A stretch of DNA of 64,000 nt from Morganella psychrotolerans (GCF_001676155.1 NZ_LZEW01000001.1:1116001-1180000); one strand, 5' to 3'. Counted from the stretch's first letter, positions 10,145-20,077 are shown. Numbers and translations: made by a program. The notes: generated by a model from the sequence alone, not told the origin.

Positions 10145-10525
10145 TTAAACCCCGAAGCTCTCACCACACCCGCAGGCATGTTGTGCTTTCGGATTATTAA
10201 ATTTAAATATCTGATTCAGTCCTTCACGGACAAAATCCACTTCTGTGCCATCAATAAACGGCATCGCTTTGCGCGGAACATACAGGCGGGCGCCATCGCG
10301 CTCAAACAGCATATCACCCGCATCTGCCTGATTAATCATGTCAAAAACATAACCAAACCCGGCACACCCGGATTGTTTGACACCCAGGCAAAGCCCGATG
10401 CTGTCCGGTGTGTTATTCATCAGTGTCACTATCTGTTTTGCGGCGGCCGCCGTCAGTGTGACCCCTGTCCAGTCATTGTCATTCAGTGAAAATGTTTCCA
10501 CCGGGTTTGCAGTATTTGTTGTCAT
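10145..10525 (-). CDS. sufA: A-type Fe-S carrier protein SufA
   Basis: HesB/IscA-family protein that carries assembled clusters to apo-enzymes. 126 residues from the start chosen; ATGs at 10537 and 10528 are also in frame, but the GAGG ribosome-binding site is six bases from the 10525 ATG. The three cluster-ligand cysteines are in KQSGCAGFGY and HACGCGESFGV. The tail from IDGTEVDFVREGLNQIFKF is almost identical to E. coli SufA. First gene of the suf operon (sufABCDSE), so the promoter lies just upstream. Confidence 0.95.
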   Translation of the reverse strand: MTTNTANPVETFSLNDNDWTGVTLTAAAAKQIVTLMNNTPDSIGLCLGVKQSGCAGFGYVFDMINQADAGDMLFERDGARLYVPRKAMPFIDGTEVDFVREGLNQIFKFNNPKAQHACGCGESFGV

Positions 10526-10587
10526 CATTGACCTCATAAAATTTACGGCTTTCGCCGACGGTAGCTCTCCGTAAACACTATGTTAAC

Positions 10588-10606
10588 GATAATGTTTCTC
10601 ACTTCA
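10588..10606 (-). promoter_or_regulatory. Possible Fur box of the suf operon
   Basis: The minus strand reads GAGAAACATTATC within a 19-base stretch that matches the Fur consensus GATAATGATAATCATTATC at about 13 of 19 positions, 63-81 bases before the sufA start. Fur represses suf in E. coli, which supports the reading. IscR and OxyR sites expected here could not be identified by eye. Confidence 0.35.
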
Positions 10607-10814
10607 ACCACTTGCTTTGAAAGGGCATTCCGATATCTGTATAAATAATAGACAAAACAGCGGGAATACGCGTATCATTTTCGTGTGGAAAGCGGATTAA
10701 GCTGTTGTTATAAAGATTAAAAATATTTTTATTGTCTGTGTATTTTATAGTACCGAAGAGTACAGTATCTATCGCACAAAAGGATCATTATAAATACGAC
10801 TTTACAGACGGGAA

Positions 10815-10855
10815 CCGGTATTTCATCATTTCTGAGATAAAATGAGAAATACCGG
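10815..10855. other. Long intergenic hairpin of unknown role
   Basis: CCGGTATTTC pairs with GAAATACCGG, and inside it TCATTT pairs with AAATGA with one bulged A, forming a 16-bp stem around an eight-base loop. There is no T run after it, so it is not a standard terminator. It lies between the suf promoter and the ERIC pair. The remainder of 10607-10871 shows no gene. Confidence 0.5.
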
Positions 10856-10871
10856 CAGAATATCGGATGTA

Positions 10872-10954
10872 TATACCCAACGTCATTCAGGATGCAGGAA
10901 GGCGGCTGGCTGAGCGTAGCCAACGAACCTGCGGTTTGAATAAATAAGGGTATA
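10872..10954 (+). repeat. ERIC element, internally deleted copy (A)
   Basis: About 83 bases bounded by TATACCC and GGGTATA. It carries the ERIC ends (AACGTCATTCAGGATGCAGG and CCAACGAACCTGC) but lacks the central 40 or so bases of the full copies. It shares its terminal TATA with the next copy. Confidence 0.85.
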
Positions 10955-11077
10955 TACCCAACGTCATTCAGGATGCAGGCAGGCGGCAAGGGAAGACAGA
11001 CGGGGAGCATACACAAGTATGTGACCCGGCTGGCTGAGTGCGGCCAACGAACCTGCAGTTTGAATGAATAAGGGTAT
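10953..11077 (+). repeat. ERIC element, full-length copy (B)
   Basis: About 125 bases with the complete ERIC layout, including the central GGGGAGCATACACAAGTATG palindromic core. It ends three bases from the menI stop, so it would form part of the menI 3' untranslated RNA. Tandem with copy A in the same orientation. Confidence 0.9.
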
Positions 11078-11079
11078 TG

Positions 11080-11505
11080 TTATTTTTTTGATCCATGCAA
11101 AACAGCCGTGGTCAGACGGGATATACAGCACAACTTTTGCTGTTCATCATAGATTTCTATCGACCAGACCTGCTGGTTACGCCCGAGATGTATCGCTTTG
11201 CAGTGACCTGTGACCCGTCCTCCGCGAACCGCCCGCACATGGTTGGCATTAATCTCCACGCCCACCACAGTTTCATCTCCTTCACTGCACAGATAACCGG
11301 CCACTGAGCCGAGACTTTCTGCCAGCACCACAGATGCACCGCCGTGCAATAATCCATGCGGCTGCTTTGTCCGTTCGTCGACCGGCATTGTGCCTGTCAG
11401 CTGTTCCGGCTCCAGCGCGGTAAATTCAATCCCCAGATGACTGAGCATATTCCCCTGCGCAATGTGATTCAGCTCTGCCAGTGTGGTGGCGCGTTTCCAT
11501 ATCAT
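11080..11505 (-). CDS. menI: 1,4-dihydroxy-2-naphthoyl-CoA hydrolase (MenI/YdiI)
   Basis: Hotdog-fold thioesterase of 141 residues (E. coli 136) that cleaves DHNA-CoA in menaquinone synthesis. The catalytic Glu63 lies in HGGASVVLAESLGS, the family active-site helix. The ydiJ gene starts upstream on the same strand, so the two may be co-transcribed as in E. coli (ydiJ-ydiI). The function rests on strong similarity to E. coli MenI; broader acyl-CoA activity is possible. Confidence 0.92.
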   Translation of the reverse strand: MIWKRATTLAELNHIAQGNMLSHLGIEFTALEPEQLTGTMPVDERTKQPHGLLHGGASVVLAESLGSVAGYLCSEGDETVVGVEINANHVRAVRGGRVTGHCKAIHLGRNQQVWSIEIYDEQQKLCCISRLTTAVLHGSKK

Positions 11506-11551
11506 AAAACTCTCCCGGTTATCGTGTTTGTCCGGTTTCAGGATACCAGTT

Positions 11552-14500
11552 TCAGGGCACCAGTGTCAGCAGCGCCTGCAACGGATGCAGCATCACTTTT
11601 CCTTCCATCCGCTTTACCTGACTGCGGCAGGAGTACCCGGTGGTCAGGCAGCGCTCTGATACCAGTGTCTGATATGGCTGCGCCCAGGAGAGCTGATAAA
11701 TCCCTTTTGAACGTTCCAGGTTCGGCATTTCATGTCCGTACGTTCCCGCCATACCGCAACAGCCAACACTGACCGGTTGCAGTGACGCGCCGAAACGGCT
11801 GAAAATCGCCTTCCAGACGTTGACACTGTCCGGCAATGCTGTCGATTCAGTACAGTGACTGAATAAATACCAGGGACGGGTATCTGTTGTTGCTGCTGTT
11901 TCAGGAAGCTGCTCTGCATATTCAGTCAGCCATTCATGCACCAGCATCACGCGGAATAACTGTTTCTCCGGCGGTAACACCGTTTTATATTCATCGCGGT
12001 AACACAGCACCAGCGCAGGATCAACGCCCACCATCGGGCAGCCGAGACGCGCCACACGATTGAGAAAATCAGCCGTCCGGGTTGCGGTACGGGCAAAACG
12101 GGCGAGAAATCCTTTAATATGCTGCGCTTTGCCGTTCGGGCTGAACGGCAGCAGTACCGGATGAAAGCCGAGTTTCTCCGCCAGTGCGGCAAAGTCAGCC
12201 ACCACTTTGGCATCAAAATAACTGGTGAAAGGGTCTTGTACAATAAAGAGATAACGCCCCGCCTGCCGTTCACTTTCACTCATGCCTTCCAGCATTTCGA
12301 GAGTGACGGATGTAGCTTTGCTGCCCGCAAGCTGCTGCTTCAGTGACGGCGCAGACAGCAGCGGCAGGTCTGTCATGCCGACTGTTTTTTCACTGAGCGT
12401 CTGCACCCAGGCTTGTTTCAGGAAAAAATTAAATACGCGGGGTGCTTTCGCCATCAGCGGCGCACCGCTTTCCACATTGGCAACCAGATGGTCACGCAGC
12501 GGGCGCAGATAGCGCCCGTGATACAGCGCCAGGAAACGGGCGCGGAATTCCGGCACATCTATTTTTACCGGGCATTGAGTTGAACAGGCTTTACACGCCA
12601 GACAGCCGGACATGGACTCTTTCACTTCATGGGAGAAATCATATTCTCCCCGCGCCGCGCGCCATGTATGCCGGGTTTTCTCAATCATCCCGCGCAGAGA
12701 GAGCCGGGTGCGCGGAACAGATTCCGTTAACAGCGCCGGGTCGGTTCCCTGCTCTGCCAGCAGACGCAGCCACTCTCTTACCAGTGCGGCGCGCCCTTTC
12801 GGGGAATGAAAGCGGGATTGCGTCACTTTCATGGACGGACACATCGGGCTTTTCACATCAAAATTAAAACATAATCCGTTGCCGTTGCAATTTATTGCCC
12901 CGGCAAATGCATTTCGTACATCTATTGGTATAGTTCTGTCATAGGTGCCGCGTTTTACCGCATCCACCTGCACCAACGGTGCATCACTGTCTGATGGCGT
13001 ACAAATTTTGCCGGGATTGAGCCGGTTTTCCGGGTCAAACGCGCCTTTTATCCGGCGCAGCTCGCGATAAAGTGTGTCGCCGAAAAACGCCTCACCATAT
13101 TGCGCACGAAATCCCCTGCCGTGCTCACCCCACAGCAATCCGCCATATTTTGCCGTCAGCCCCACAATCTCATCGGAAATCTGTTTCATCAGCACTTCCT
13201 GCTCCGGCGAGCACATATCCAGTGCCGGGCGGACGTGCAACACGCCTGCATCCACATGCCCGAACATGCCGTATTCCAGATGATGGCTGTCGAGCAAGGC
13301 GCGGAATTCGGTAATATAGTCAGCAAGATGCTCCGGCGGCACACAGGTATCTTCCGCAAACGGGATCGGCTTTGCCGCCCCTTTACTGTTACCCAGTAAT
13401 CCCACCGCTTTTTTACGCATTGCATAAATACGCTCAATGCCGGTCAGATCCTGACAGACCTGATAGCCGATTACCCCGGCTTCATTATTTGCCATCAATC
13501 CGTCAAGGCGCGCACAAAGGGAGGTAACCTGCCCGTCAATAAGCGCCTGGTCATCGCCGCAAAATTCAACAATATTCAGCCCGAGCAGGGTTTTATCCGC
13601 AACATCCGTGACTAATTCACTGACGGAATGCCAGACAATATCTTCCCGCGCCAGGTTCAGTACTTTTGAGTCCACGGTTTCCACAGAAAGCGCCTGCGCT
13701 GCCACCATAAACGGGGCATTGCGCAGAGCGGAATCAAAGGCATCATATTTGACATTCACCAGACGGCGTACTGCCGGCAATGGCGTGATATTCAGTTTTG
13801 CCTGAGTTATGACCGCCAGCGTTCCTTCAGAGCCTGTCAGAATGCGGGTTAAATCAAATGTCTGTAAATCATCACTGAAGACATGGCGCAGATCATACCC
13901 GGTAAGAAAACGGTTCAGTTTCGGGAAGCTGTCCAGGATTAACTGCCGGTTTGCTTCGCAACTGTTCAGTGTGGTGCGGTACAACTGTCCGGTCACACTG
14001 TCCTCTTCTGCATATGCCCGCGCCACACTGACCGGGACAGGTTGCGTATCCAGCAATTCGCCGTTGATCAGTACCGAACGCAGGCCCAGCACATGATTGG
14101 ACGTTTTCCCGTACACCAGCGAGCCCTGCCCGGACGCATCCGTATTAATCATGCCGCCCAGTGTGGCGCGGTTTGATGTGGAAAGTTCCGGGGCAAAAAA
14201 GTAACCGTACGGCTTCAGATACGCATTCAGCTGATCTTTAATCACCCCGGCTTCAACCCGCACCCAACCCTGTTCCGGGTTAATTTCAAGGATACGGTTC
14301 ATATAACGGGATAAATCAATCACCACACCGCTGTTCAGCGACTGACCATTGGTGCCGGTTCCGCCGCCGCGCGGGGTAAACTGAACAGAGCGGAATTCAT
14401 CCTGCGATGCAATACGCATGATTAAAATCACATCCGCCACCGAGCGCGGAAACACAATCGCCTGCGGCAGAAGCTGATAAATACTGTTGTCCGTGGCAAG

Positions 14501-14620
14501 CGTCAGGCGCTCACCATAACGGGTTGTGGTATCACCGGTAAATCCGCTTTCGTTCAGGGCGATAATATACCGTCCGGTTTCCGGGCTTACCTGAGGAGAT
14601 TGCGTTAATCGTGGGATCAT
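11552..14620 (-). CDS. ydiJ: YdiJ family FAD-linked oxidoreductase with Fe-S domain
   Basis: About 1022 residues, similar length to E. coli YdiJ (1018). The N-terminal half is an FAD-binding type 4 (PCMH) domain with TPRGGGTGTNGQSL near residue 85. The middle is a lactate-dehydrogenase-like FAD C-terminal domain with GHVDAGVLHVRPALD. A 4Fe-4S ferredoxin segment CLACKACSTQCPVKIDVPEF follows, then a CCG-type heterodisulfide-reductase-like domain (SVGCCGMAGTYGHE). YdiJ has been reported to oxidise D-2-hydroxyglutarate; I infer the same here. The ATG at 14620 (MIPRLTQS) fits the family, while a GTG ten codons upstream is an alternative. Confidence 0.93.
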   Translation of the reverse strand: MIPRLTQSPQVSPETGRYIIALNESGFTGDTTTRYGERLTLATDNSIYQLLPQAIVFPRSVADVILIMRIASQDEFRSVQFTPRGGGTGTNGQSLNSGVVIDLSRYMNRILEINPEQGWVRVEAGVIKDQLNAYLKPYGYFFAPELSTSNRATLGGMINTDASGQGSLVYGKTSNHVLGLRSVLINGELLDTQPVPVSVARAYAEEDSVTGQLYRTTLNSCEANRQLILDSFPKLNRFLTGYDLRHVFSDDLQTFDLTRILTGSEGTLAVITQAKLNITPLPAVRRLVNVKYDAFDSALRNAPFMVAAQALSVETVDSKVLNLAREDIVWHSVSELVTDVADKTLLGLNIVEFCGDDQALIDGQVTSLCARLDGLMANNEAGVIGYQVCQDLTGIERIYAMRKKAVGLLGNSKGAAKPIPFAEDTCVPPEHLADYITEFRALLDSHHLEYGMFGHVDAGVLHVRPALDMCSPEQEVLMKQISDEIVGLTAKYGGLLWGEHGRGFRAQYGEAFFGDTLYRELRRIKGAFDPENRLNPGKICTPSDSDAPLVQVDAVKRGTYDRTIPIDVRNAFAGAINCNGNGLCFNFDVKSPMCPSMKVTQSRFHSPKGRAALVREWLRLLAEQGTDPALLTESVPRTRLSLRGMIEKTRHTWRAARGEYDFSHEVKESMSGCLACKACSTQCPVKIDVPEFRARFLALYHGRYLRPLRDHLVANVESGAPLMAKAPRVFNFFLKQAWVQTLSEKTVGMTDLPLLSAPSLKQQLAGSKATSVTLEMLEGMSESERQAGRYLFIVQDPFTSYFDAKVVADFAALAEKLGFHPVLLPFSPNGKAQHIKGFLARFARTATRTADFLNRVARLGCPMVGVDPALVLCYRDEYKTVLPPEKQLFRVMLVHEWLTEYAEQLPETAATTDTRPWYLFSHCTESTALPDSVNVWKAIFSRFGASLQPVSVGCCGMAGTYGHEMPNLERSKGIYQLSWAQPYQTLVSERCLTTGYSCRSQVKRMEGKVMLHPLQALLTLVP

Positions 14621-14828
14621 TATCTGCGGCTCTTTATCATAAATGGTCACATTGCGAATTCGACAGTATAATTATGTTGTTAACACGCCATTCTGATGCA
14701 TAATTCAGGCGTGAATATTCACCTTAACACACAATGTATTCATTTTGTGCGCTCCCTGAAATAACGCAATATTCGCGCTACTTTATTAGGAACATACAGT
14801 TTTTTCATTTACAAAGGGAAACTTATCT

Positions 14829-15953
14829 GTGGAAAAATCGCAGCCTGGTTATGACTTACCTAAATTAATATTCGCCATTGGCGCGATATCAATTCTCATT
14901 ATTATTAGTTTCTGGGTATTAAGCCCGTTTATTTTAGGCTTCGTCTGGGCAGGTATGATTGTCATTGCAACCTGGCCGGTCTTTAAGCGGATCCAGCGCC
15001 GCGTCCGCAACAGCCGCTGGATTGCCGCCTGCATTATGGTTATCCTGATTATTCTTTTATTCGTCTTCCCGCTGGCGTTACTGATTAACAGCATTGTTGA
15101 AAACAGTGAGCCACTGATGCGCTGGGTGAAATCACCGGGACAACTGACCCTGCCGGAATTGTACTGGCTGGACTCTGTCCCGGTTATCGGACCTAAGCTG
15201 TTTGCCAACTGGTCCTCTCTTGTTGCCAGCGGCGGCAATGCCATGATGGCAAAAGTGCAGCCTTACCTTGGTCAGGGTGCCGCCTGGTTCCTGACACAAT
15301 TGCTGAGTGCCGGTAAATTTCTGTTCCATCTGGTGATTATGCTGATGTTCAGCGGCCTGTTATATCTTCAGGGAGAAGAGGCCGTGCGCGGGTTCCGCCA
15401 TTTTGCCATCCGTCTTGCCGGGATGCGCGGTGATGCGGCGGTACTGCTGGCAGCAATGTCTGTCCGCGCTGTCGCACTCGGCGTCGTGGTTACCGCACTG
15501 ACTCAGGCTATTATCGGCGGTATCGGGCTGGGACTTGCCGGTGTGCCTTTTGCCGCTATCCTGACTGTGCTGATTTTTATCTGCTGCGTGGCGCAACTCG
15601 GACCGTTGCTTATCATGGTTCCGTCCATTATATTCCTGTTCTGGACCGGTGATACCACATGGGCAATTATTATGATTATCTGGGCCGGTGCGGTTGCCAC
15701 AATGGATGGCGTGCTGCGCCCGTTCCTGATAAAAATGGGCGCTGACCTGCCGATGGTACTGATCCTGACCGGTGTTATCGGCGGGATGTTATCCCTCGGG
15801 ATGATCGGACTCTTTATCGGCCCGGTGGTACTGGCAGTTTCCTATACCTTACTGAAGGCCTGGATGAATGATGTGCCACGTCCGTCCGATGATTTAACCG
15901 AGGTCAGAGCGTATATGGAAGAACAACTCTCAGAAAAAAAAATAAGTTTTTAA
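14829..15953 (+). CDS. ydiK: AI-2E family transporter YdiK
   Basis: Inner membrane protein of 374 residues with about eight hydrophobic segments, of the AI-2E/UPF0118 family. It reads like E. coli YdiK throughout (AIRLAGMRGDAAVLLAAMSVRAVALGVVVTAL). The start codon is GTG at 14829, preceded by AAAGGG ten bases away. Its substrate is not known. Transcribed divergently from ydiJ across a 208-base gap. The 3' end contains a nine-A run (GAAAAAAAAATA), so the last few residues are uncertain if run lengths in this sequence are unreliable. Confidence 0.9.
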   Translation: MEKSQPGYDLPKLIFAIGAISILIIISFWVLSPFILGFVWAGMIVIATWPVFKRIQRRVRNSRWIAACIMVILIILLFVFPLALLINSIVENSEPLMRWVKSPGQLTLPELYWLDSVPVIGPKLFANWSSLVASGGNAMMAKVQPYLGQGAAWFLTQLLSAGKFLFHLVIMLMFSGLLYLQGEEAVRGFRHFAIRLAGMRGDAAVLLAAMSVRAVALGVVVTALTQAIIGGIGLGLAGVPFAAILTVLIFICCVAQLGPLLIMVPSIIFLFWTGDTTWAIIMIIWAGAVATMDGVLRPFLIKMGADLPMVLILTGVIGGMLSLGMIGLFIGPVVLAVSYTLLKAWMNDVPRPSDDLTEVRAYMEEQLSEKKISF

Positions 15954-16185
15954 TCAAAGGTGCAGAAATGCACCTTTGTTATATTTAATTAATTATTCAA
16001 TTAAGTTTCATAACTAACATTAATAATTTGAAATATTAATATACATTGAGATACAGGGTCAGTACTTATTCTAAATAAAGACAGACGTTGTGAATATATT
16101 TCACTTATCTTACAATTAGTAAATTATATATTGAGACAATTCTTAATGCAGGGATATCTTAATTATTTTAATATATCCGTCATCA

Positions 16186-16290
16186 AGTAACGAATTAAAA
16201 GGTTCCGTTATTCATTAAAACGGTATCTTCTGAATACAAAATATTGCTGTGTGTAGTCTTTGCCTGTCAGCCCATGATAGGCTTTTTTTT
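16186..16290 (+). ncRNA. rprA: RprA small regulatory RNA
   Basis: The stretch TTGCTGTGTGTAGTCTTTGCC at about 16244-16264 is nearly identical to the 3' domain of E. coli RprA. It is followed by the same kind of terminator, GCCTGTC/GATAGGC with a seven-base loop and T8 (16262-16290). The position downstream of ydiK is also conserved. RprA is an Hfq-dependent RNA that activates rpoS translation and represses csgD; its promoter is under RcsCDB control. The 5' half has diverged: it contains a CCGTT/AACGG hairpin at 16205-16223 instead of the E. coli sequence. The 5' end is estimated from the 105-nt E. coli length. A possible RcsB box GAGACAATTCTTA lies near 16133-16145. The rest of the AT-rich 15954-16431 gap holds no gene. 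Confidence 0.85.
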
Positions 16291-16380
16291 TGCCTGTAAT
16301 TCCGGTATTCTTATTTGGTTTTAGTTTGGTTTCAGTTTGATTCATGTAAAAAAAACACATTCGTTGCCGTATTTGATTAT

Positions 16381-16408
16381 AAAAAAAAAGCCCGAATTAA
16401 TCCGGGCT
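16381..16408 (-). terminator. Rho-independent terminator of ppsA
   Basis: AGCCCG/CGGGCT stem preceded on the plus strand by nine A residues, which become a T9 tract on the minus strand, 24 bases past the ppsA stop. Confidence 0.85.
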
Positions 16409-16431
16409 TCTGAGCATACTAAATGATGCTA

Positions 16432-18810
16432 TTAATTATTTTCTGCTAATGCAACCCAGGTTTTCACAACAGTATCCGGATTAAGCGATACACTGTCGAT
16501 CCCCTCTTCCAGCAACCATTGCGCAAAATCCTGATGATCTGACGGGCCCTGCCCACAGATACCCACATATTTGTTATGTGATTTTGCTGCCTTTATAGCC
16601 ATCGATAACAGCGCTTTCACAGCGTCATTGCGCTCATCAAAGAGTTCAGACACCACGCCGGAGTCACGATCCAGTCCCAGCGTCAGCTGAGTCATATCGT
16701 TTGAGCCGATGGAGAAACCATCAAAGAACTCAAGGAACTGGTCCGCCAGCAGAGCATTCGACGGAATTTCGCACATCATAATCAGGCGCAGACCGTTTTC
16801 GCCGCGTTTCAGACCACGTGCTTCCAATTCCTTCACGACCGCGTCTGCCTGAGCAACAGTACGGACAAACGGGATCATCACTTCCACGTTAGTCAGATCC
16901 ATCTCATTACGCACACGTTTTACCGCTTCGCACTCCAGCGCAAAACAGTCACGGAAGCTGTCATGAACATAACGACCGGCACCACGGAAGCCCAGCATCG
17001 GGTTCTCTTCATCCGGTTCGTAGATATCCCCGCCAACCAGGTTTGCATATTCATTGGATTTAAAGTCAGACAGACGCACAATCACTTTCTTCGGATAGAA
17101 TGCCGCAGCCAGTGTCGCGATCCCTTCAGTCAGACGACCGATATAAAACTCAACCGGATCGTCATATCCTGCCATCATACTGCGGATTTCTGCCTGTAAC
17201 TCAGGGGTTTGTTTATCAAACTCCAGCAGTGCGCGCGGATGCACGCCAATCATGCGGTTGATAATAAACTCCAGGCGGGCAAGACCCACACCTTCATTCG
17301 GCAGGCAGGCAAAATCAAATGCGCGGTCAGGGTTACCGACGTTCATCATGATCTTCGTGCCCACTTCCGGCATTTTATCTATTTCAGACGCATGGATAGC
17401 AAAATCCAGCTCTCCGCTGTAGACATAACCGGTATCCCCTTCAGCGCAGGAAACCGTAACAGCCTGACCTTCTTTCAGCAGTTCGGTGGCATCACCACAA
17501 CCGACAACAGCCGGAATACCCAGCTCACGCGCAATAATCGCCGCATGACAGGTACGTCCGCCACGATTAGTCACAATCGCTGCCGCTTTTTTCATGATAG
17601 GTTCCCAGTCAGGGTCCGTCATGTCAGTCACTAACACATCACCGGGCTGAATTCTGTCCATCTGGCTGAGGTCATGAATAACTTTAACCTTACCGGCACC
17701 GATACGATGACCGATAGCACGGCCTTCCACCAGCACATCACTCTGTCCGTTCAACTGGTAACGTTCCATTACCTGCTGGTTGGAACGCACCGTTTCCGGA
17801 CGCGCCTGAACGATATACAGCTTACCGTTGTGCCCGTCTTTCGCCCATTCGATATCCATCGGACGGCCGTAGTGCTTTTCGATAGTTACTGCCTGTCTTG
17901 CCAGCTCTTCGGTTTCACTGTCTGTCAGTGAGAAGCGCCCGCATTTTTCAGCCGCAACATCTTCGATACGGACCTGTTTGCCGTGACTTTTATCATCGGC
18001 ATACACCATCTGAATCTTTTTCGATCCCATTGTGCGGCGCACAATAGCGGGACGACCTTTTTCCAGGGTTGGTTTATGGACATAAAACTCATCCGGGTTA
18101 ACCGCACCCTGAACCACCATTTCACCCAGCCCGTAAGCAGAGGTAATAAAGACAACCTGATCAAAACCGGATTCAGTATCGATAGTAAACATCACACCCG
18201 ATGACGCAAGGTCTGAACGCACCATGCGCTGAATACCCGCAGACAATGCAACACCACGGTGATCATAGCCCTGGTGAACACGATATGAAATCGCGCGGTC
18301 ATTAAACAGTGAGGCAAAAACGTGCTTGATGGCCACCATAATGGCATCCATACCCTGCACGTTTAAAAAGGTTTCCTGCTGTCCGGCAAATGAGGCATCC
18401 GGCATATCTTCGGCGGTGGCAGATGAACGCACCGCAAATGTCGCCCCTTTTTCCCCTTCAGACAGTTGCTCATAAGCCTGACGAATGTCATCTTCAAACG
18501 CGGCGGAGAACGGGGTATCAATCACCCATCCGCGGATTCGGGCACCCGCTTTCGCCAGTTGATTCACATCATCAACATCCGTTTTATCCAGCAATTCATA
18601 GATACGCTGGTTAACGCCACTTTGCTCAAGAAAGTCATTAAAGGCCTGTGCTGTGGTGGCAAAACCATTGGGAACAGACACACCTAACCCGGAAAGATTG
18701 GTTATCATTTCCCCTAAAGACGCATTTTTACCACCGACACGGGGTACGTCATTCATACCTAACTGGTTATACCAAAGTACATTACACGGAGTCTGACCAT
18801 TGTTGGACAT
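16432..18810 (-). CDS. ppsA: Phosphoenolpyruvate synthase
   Basis: Gluconeogenic enzyme turning pyruvate + ATP + water into PEP + AMP + phosphate. 792 residues from MSNNGQTP, the same length as E. coli PpsA; the seven extra codons upstream are rejected because AAGGA sits well placed for the 18810 ATG. It has an N-terminal ATP-grasp-like pyruvate/PEP-dikinase domain, the phosphohistidine domain with the active-site His near residue 420 in [15 protein letters not shown], and a C-terminal PEP-utilising barrel with the catalytic cysteine in [10 protein letters not shown]. Divergent from its regulator gene ppsR, with a Cra site between them. Confidence 0.97.
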   Translation of the reverse strand: MSNNGQTPCNVLWYNQLGMNDVPRVGGKNASLGEMITNLSGLGVSVPNGFATTAQAFNDFLEQSGVNQRIYELLDKTDVDDVNQLAKAGARIRGWVIDTPFSAAFEDDIRQAYEQLSEGEKGATFAVRSSATAEDMPDASFAGQQETFLNVQGMDAIMVAIKHVFASLFNDRAISYRVHQGYDHRGVALSAGIQRMVRSDLASSGVMFTIDTESGFDQVVFITSAYGLGEMVVQGAVNPDEFYVHKPTLEKGRPAIVRRTMGSKKIQMVYADDKSHGKQVRIEDVAAEKCGRFSLTDSETEELARQAVTIEKHYGRPMDIEWAKDGHNGKLYIVQARPETVRSNQQVMERYQLNGQSDVLVEGRAIGHRIGAGKVKVIHDLSQMDRIQPGDVLVTDMTDPDWEPIMKKAAAIVTNRGGRTCHAAIIARELGIPAVVGCGDATELLKEGQAVTVSCAEGDTGYVYSGELDFAIHASEIDKMPEVGTKIMMNVGNPDRAFDFACLPNEGVGLARLEFIINRMIGVHPRALLEFDKQTPELQAEIRSMMAGYDDPVEFYIGRLTEGIATLAAAFYPKKVIVRLSDFKSNEYANLVGGDIYEPDEENPMLGFRGAGRYVHDSFRDCFALECEAVKRVRNEMDLTNVEVMIPFVRTVAQADAVVKELEARGLKRGENGLRLIMMCEIPSNALLADQFLEFFDGFSIGSNDMTQLTLGLDRDSGVVSELFDERNDAVKALLSMAIKAAKSHNKYVGICGQGPSDHQDFAQWLLEEGIDSVSLNPDTVVKTWVALAENN

Positions 18811-18915
18811 TGCAGGCAATCCTTTTAACATTCAAAAGAAGGTAACATAGAAAATACAGCGCTCTGTTGAGCATCAGAAACAGATTATCACAATGTTCGG
18901 GTGAATATAGACAGG

Positions 18916-18927
18916 TGAATCGATCAA
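18916..18927 (+). promoter_or_regulatory. Cra (FruR) operator between ppsA and ppsR
   Basis: TGAATCGATCAA fits the Cra consensus TGAAWCSNTNHW at all positions, about 106 bases upstream of ppsA. In E. coli Cra activates ppsA from an upstream site, the opposite of its action on pykF. A TATAAT at 18955-18960 on the plus strand may serve ppsR. Confidence 0.65.
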
Positions 18928-19030
18928 CCCGATTACAATATTTTTTTTATCCTTTATAATCAGGTTTGAATTTATTTGTGCCGTTGCTCCGGATTATCGA
19001 TTCAGCAAAAAACATAGGAAAATAAATAAC

Positions 19031-19894
19031 ATGTCTATCACAACCGGCTCATCTTCTGATACACAAAATAAAGAGACACGGAGTGTTTTCTTTATTTCTG
19101 ACGGAACAGCCATTACGGCAGAAGTATTAGGTCATGCCGTGCTGTCACAGTTCCCTATTGATATCATTGCGTATACGTTACCTTTCGTGGCAACCGTCGA
19201 CCGGGCGCTGGAAATCAGACAAAAAATTGATACCATTTATGAAACGACCGGGTTACGCCCGCTGGTGTTCTACTCCATCATTTGTCAGGAGGTTCGCGAA
19301 GCGATCACCGCCAGTAAAGGCTGCTGCCAGGATATAGTGCAAACACTGGTCGCACCGATACAACAAGAGATTCAGATGGAGCCGCAGCCAATTTTTAACC
19401 GGACGCACGGGTTATCCAAACGCAATCTGAGCCAGTACGATGCCCGCATCGCCGCCATTGATTTTGCGCTGGCGCATGATGACGGCGTCTCTTTGCGTAA
19501 TATGGATCAGGCGCAGGTGATTCTGCTCGGCGTTTCCCGCTGCGGCAAAACACCGACCAGCCTCTATCTCGCGATGCAGTTTGGTATCCAGGCGGCGAAC
19601 TATCCGTTTACCGCTGATGATATGGATAACCTTCAGTTACCGGCGGCACTCAAACCACATAACCATAAATTATTCGGGTTAACTATCGATCCTGAACGCC
19701 TTTCTGCTATCCGTGAAGAACGCCGCGAAAACAGCCGTTATGCGTCTATCCGCCAGTGCCGTATGGAACTTGCCGAAGTGGAAGCGCTGTACCGCAAACA
19801 TAAAATCAGCTACCTCAATACCACCAATTACTCTGTTGAGGAAATTTCCACCAAAATTATTGACTCATTAGGCTTAAACCGCCGCATGTTTTAA
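19031..19894 (+). CDS. ppsR: PEP synthase regulatory protein (bifunctional kinase/pyrophosphorylase)
   Basis: DUF299-family protein that inactivates PpsA by ADP-dependent phosphorylation of its active-site region and reactivates it by phosphate-dependent removal. 287 residues, about ten more than E. coli PpsR at the N-terminus. The P-loop-like motif [11 protein letters not shown] begins at residue 167, with [21 protein letters not shown] at the start and [22 protein letters not shown] near the end. The start has a plausible AGGAAAATAAATAAC leader. Adjacent and divergent to its target gene ppsA. Confidence 0.95.
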   Translation: MSITTGSSSDTQNKETRSVFFISDGTAITAEVLGHAVLSQFPIDIIAYTLPFVATVDRALEIRQKIDTIYETTGLRPLVFYSIICQEVREAITASKGCCQDIVQTLVAPIQQEIQMEPQPIFNRTHGLSKRNLSQYDARIAAIDFALAHDDGVSLRNMDQAQVILLGVSRCGKTPTSLYLAMQFGIQAANYPFTADDMDNLQLPAALKPHNHKLFGLTIDPERLSAIREERRENSRYASIRQCRMELAEVEALYRKHKISYLNTTNYSVEEISTKIIDSLGLNRRMF

Positions 19895-19946
19895 TGTCAT
19901 GATTTCAGATGCAGCGTGTCAGAGAAACAGGCTGGCGGAAACGGTT

Positions 19947-19976
19947 AAGTGGATCACAACACAGTGTGATCCACTT
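19947..19976 (+). other. Perfect inverted repeat after ppsR
   Basis: AAGTGGATCAC and GTGATCCACTT form a perfect 11-bp stem with an eight-base loop, 52 bases after the ppsR stop and 101 before aroH. No T run follows, so it may be a weak terminator, an RNA-stability element or an operator. Confidence 0.5.
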
Positions 19977-20015
19977 TGTGAAATTCTGTCTTGTAATCAT
20001 CCTGATTTCGTTTAT

Positions 20016-20031
20016 TGTGATCAGTATCACT
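20016..20031 (+). promoter_or_regulatory. CRP-like site upstream of aroH
   Basis: TGTGA-TCAGTA-TCACT matches nine of the ten fixed positions of the CRP consensus TGTGA-N6-TCACA. It ends 46 bases before the aroH start. A TrpR operator, expected for E. coli aroH, is not visible. Function is unproven. Confidence 0.4.
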
Positions 20032-20077
20032 GTGGTTACACACAGCAACAGACCGATTTCAGAGACAGTATTTACTT

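Noticed and set aside
10729..11016. Minus-strand open frame of 95 codons between sufA and menI
   Set aside because: It is made largely of the tandem ERIC sequence, with repeated segments (CILNDVGYI twice), so it is a by-product of the repeat.
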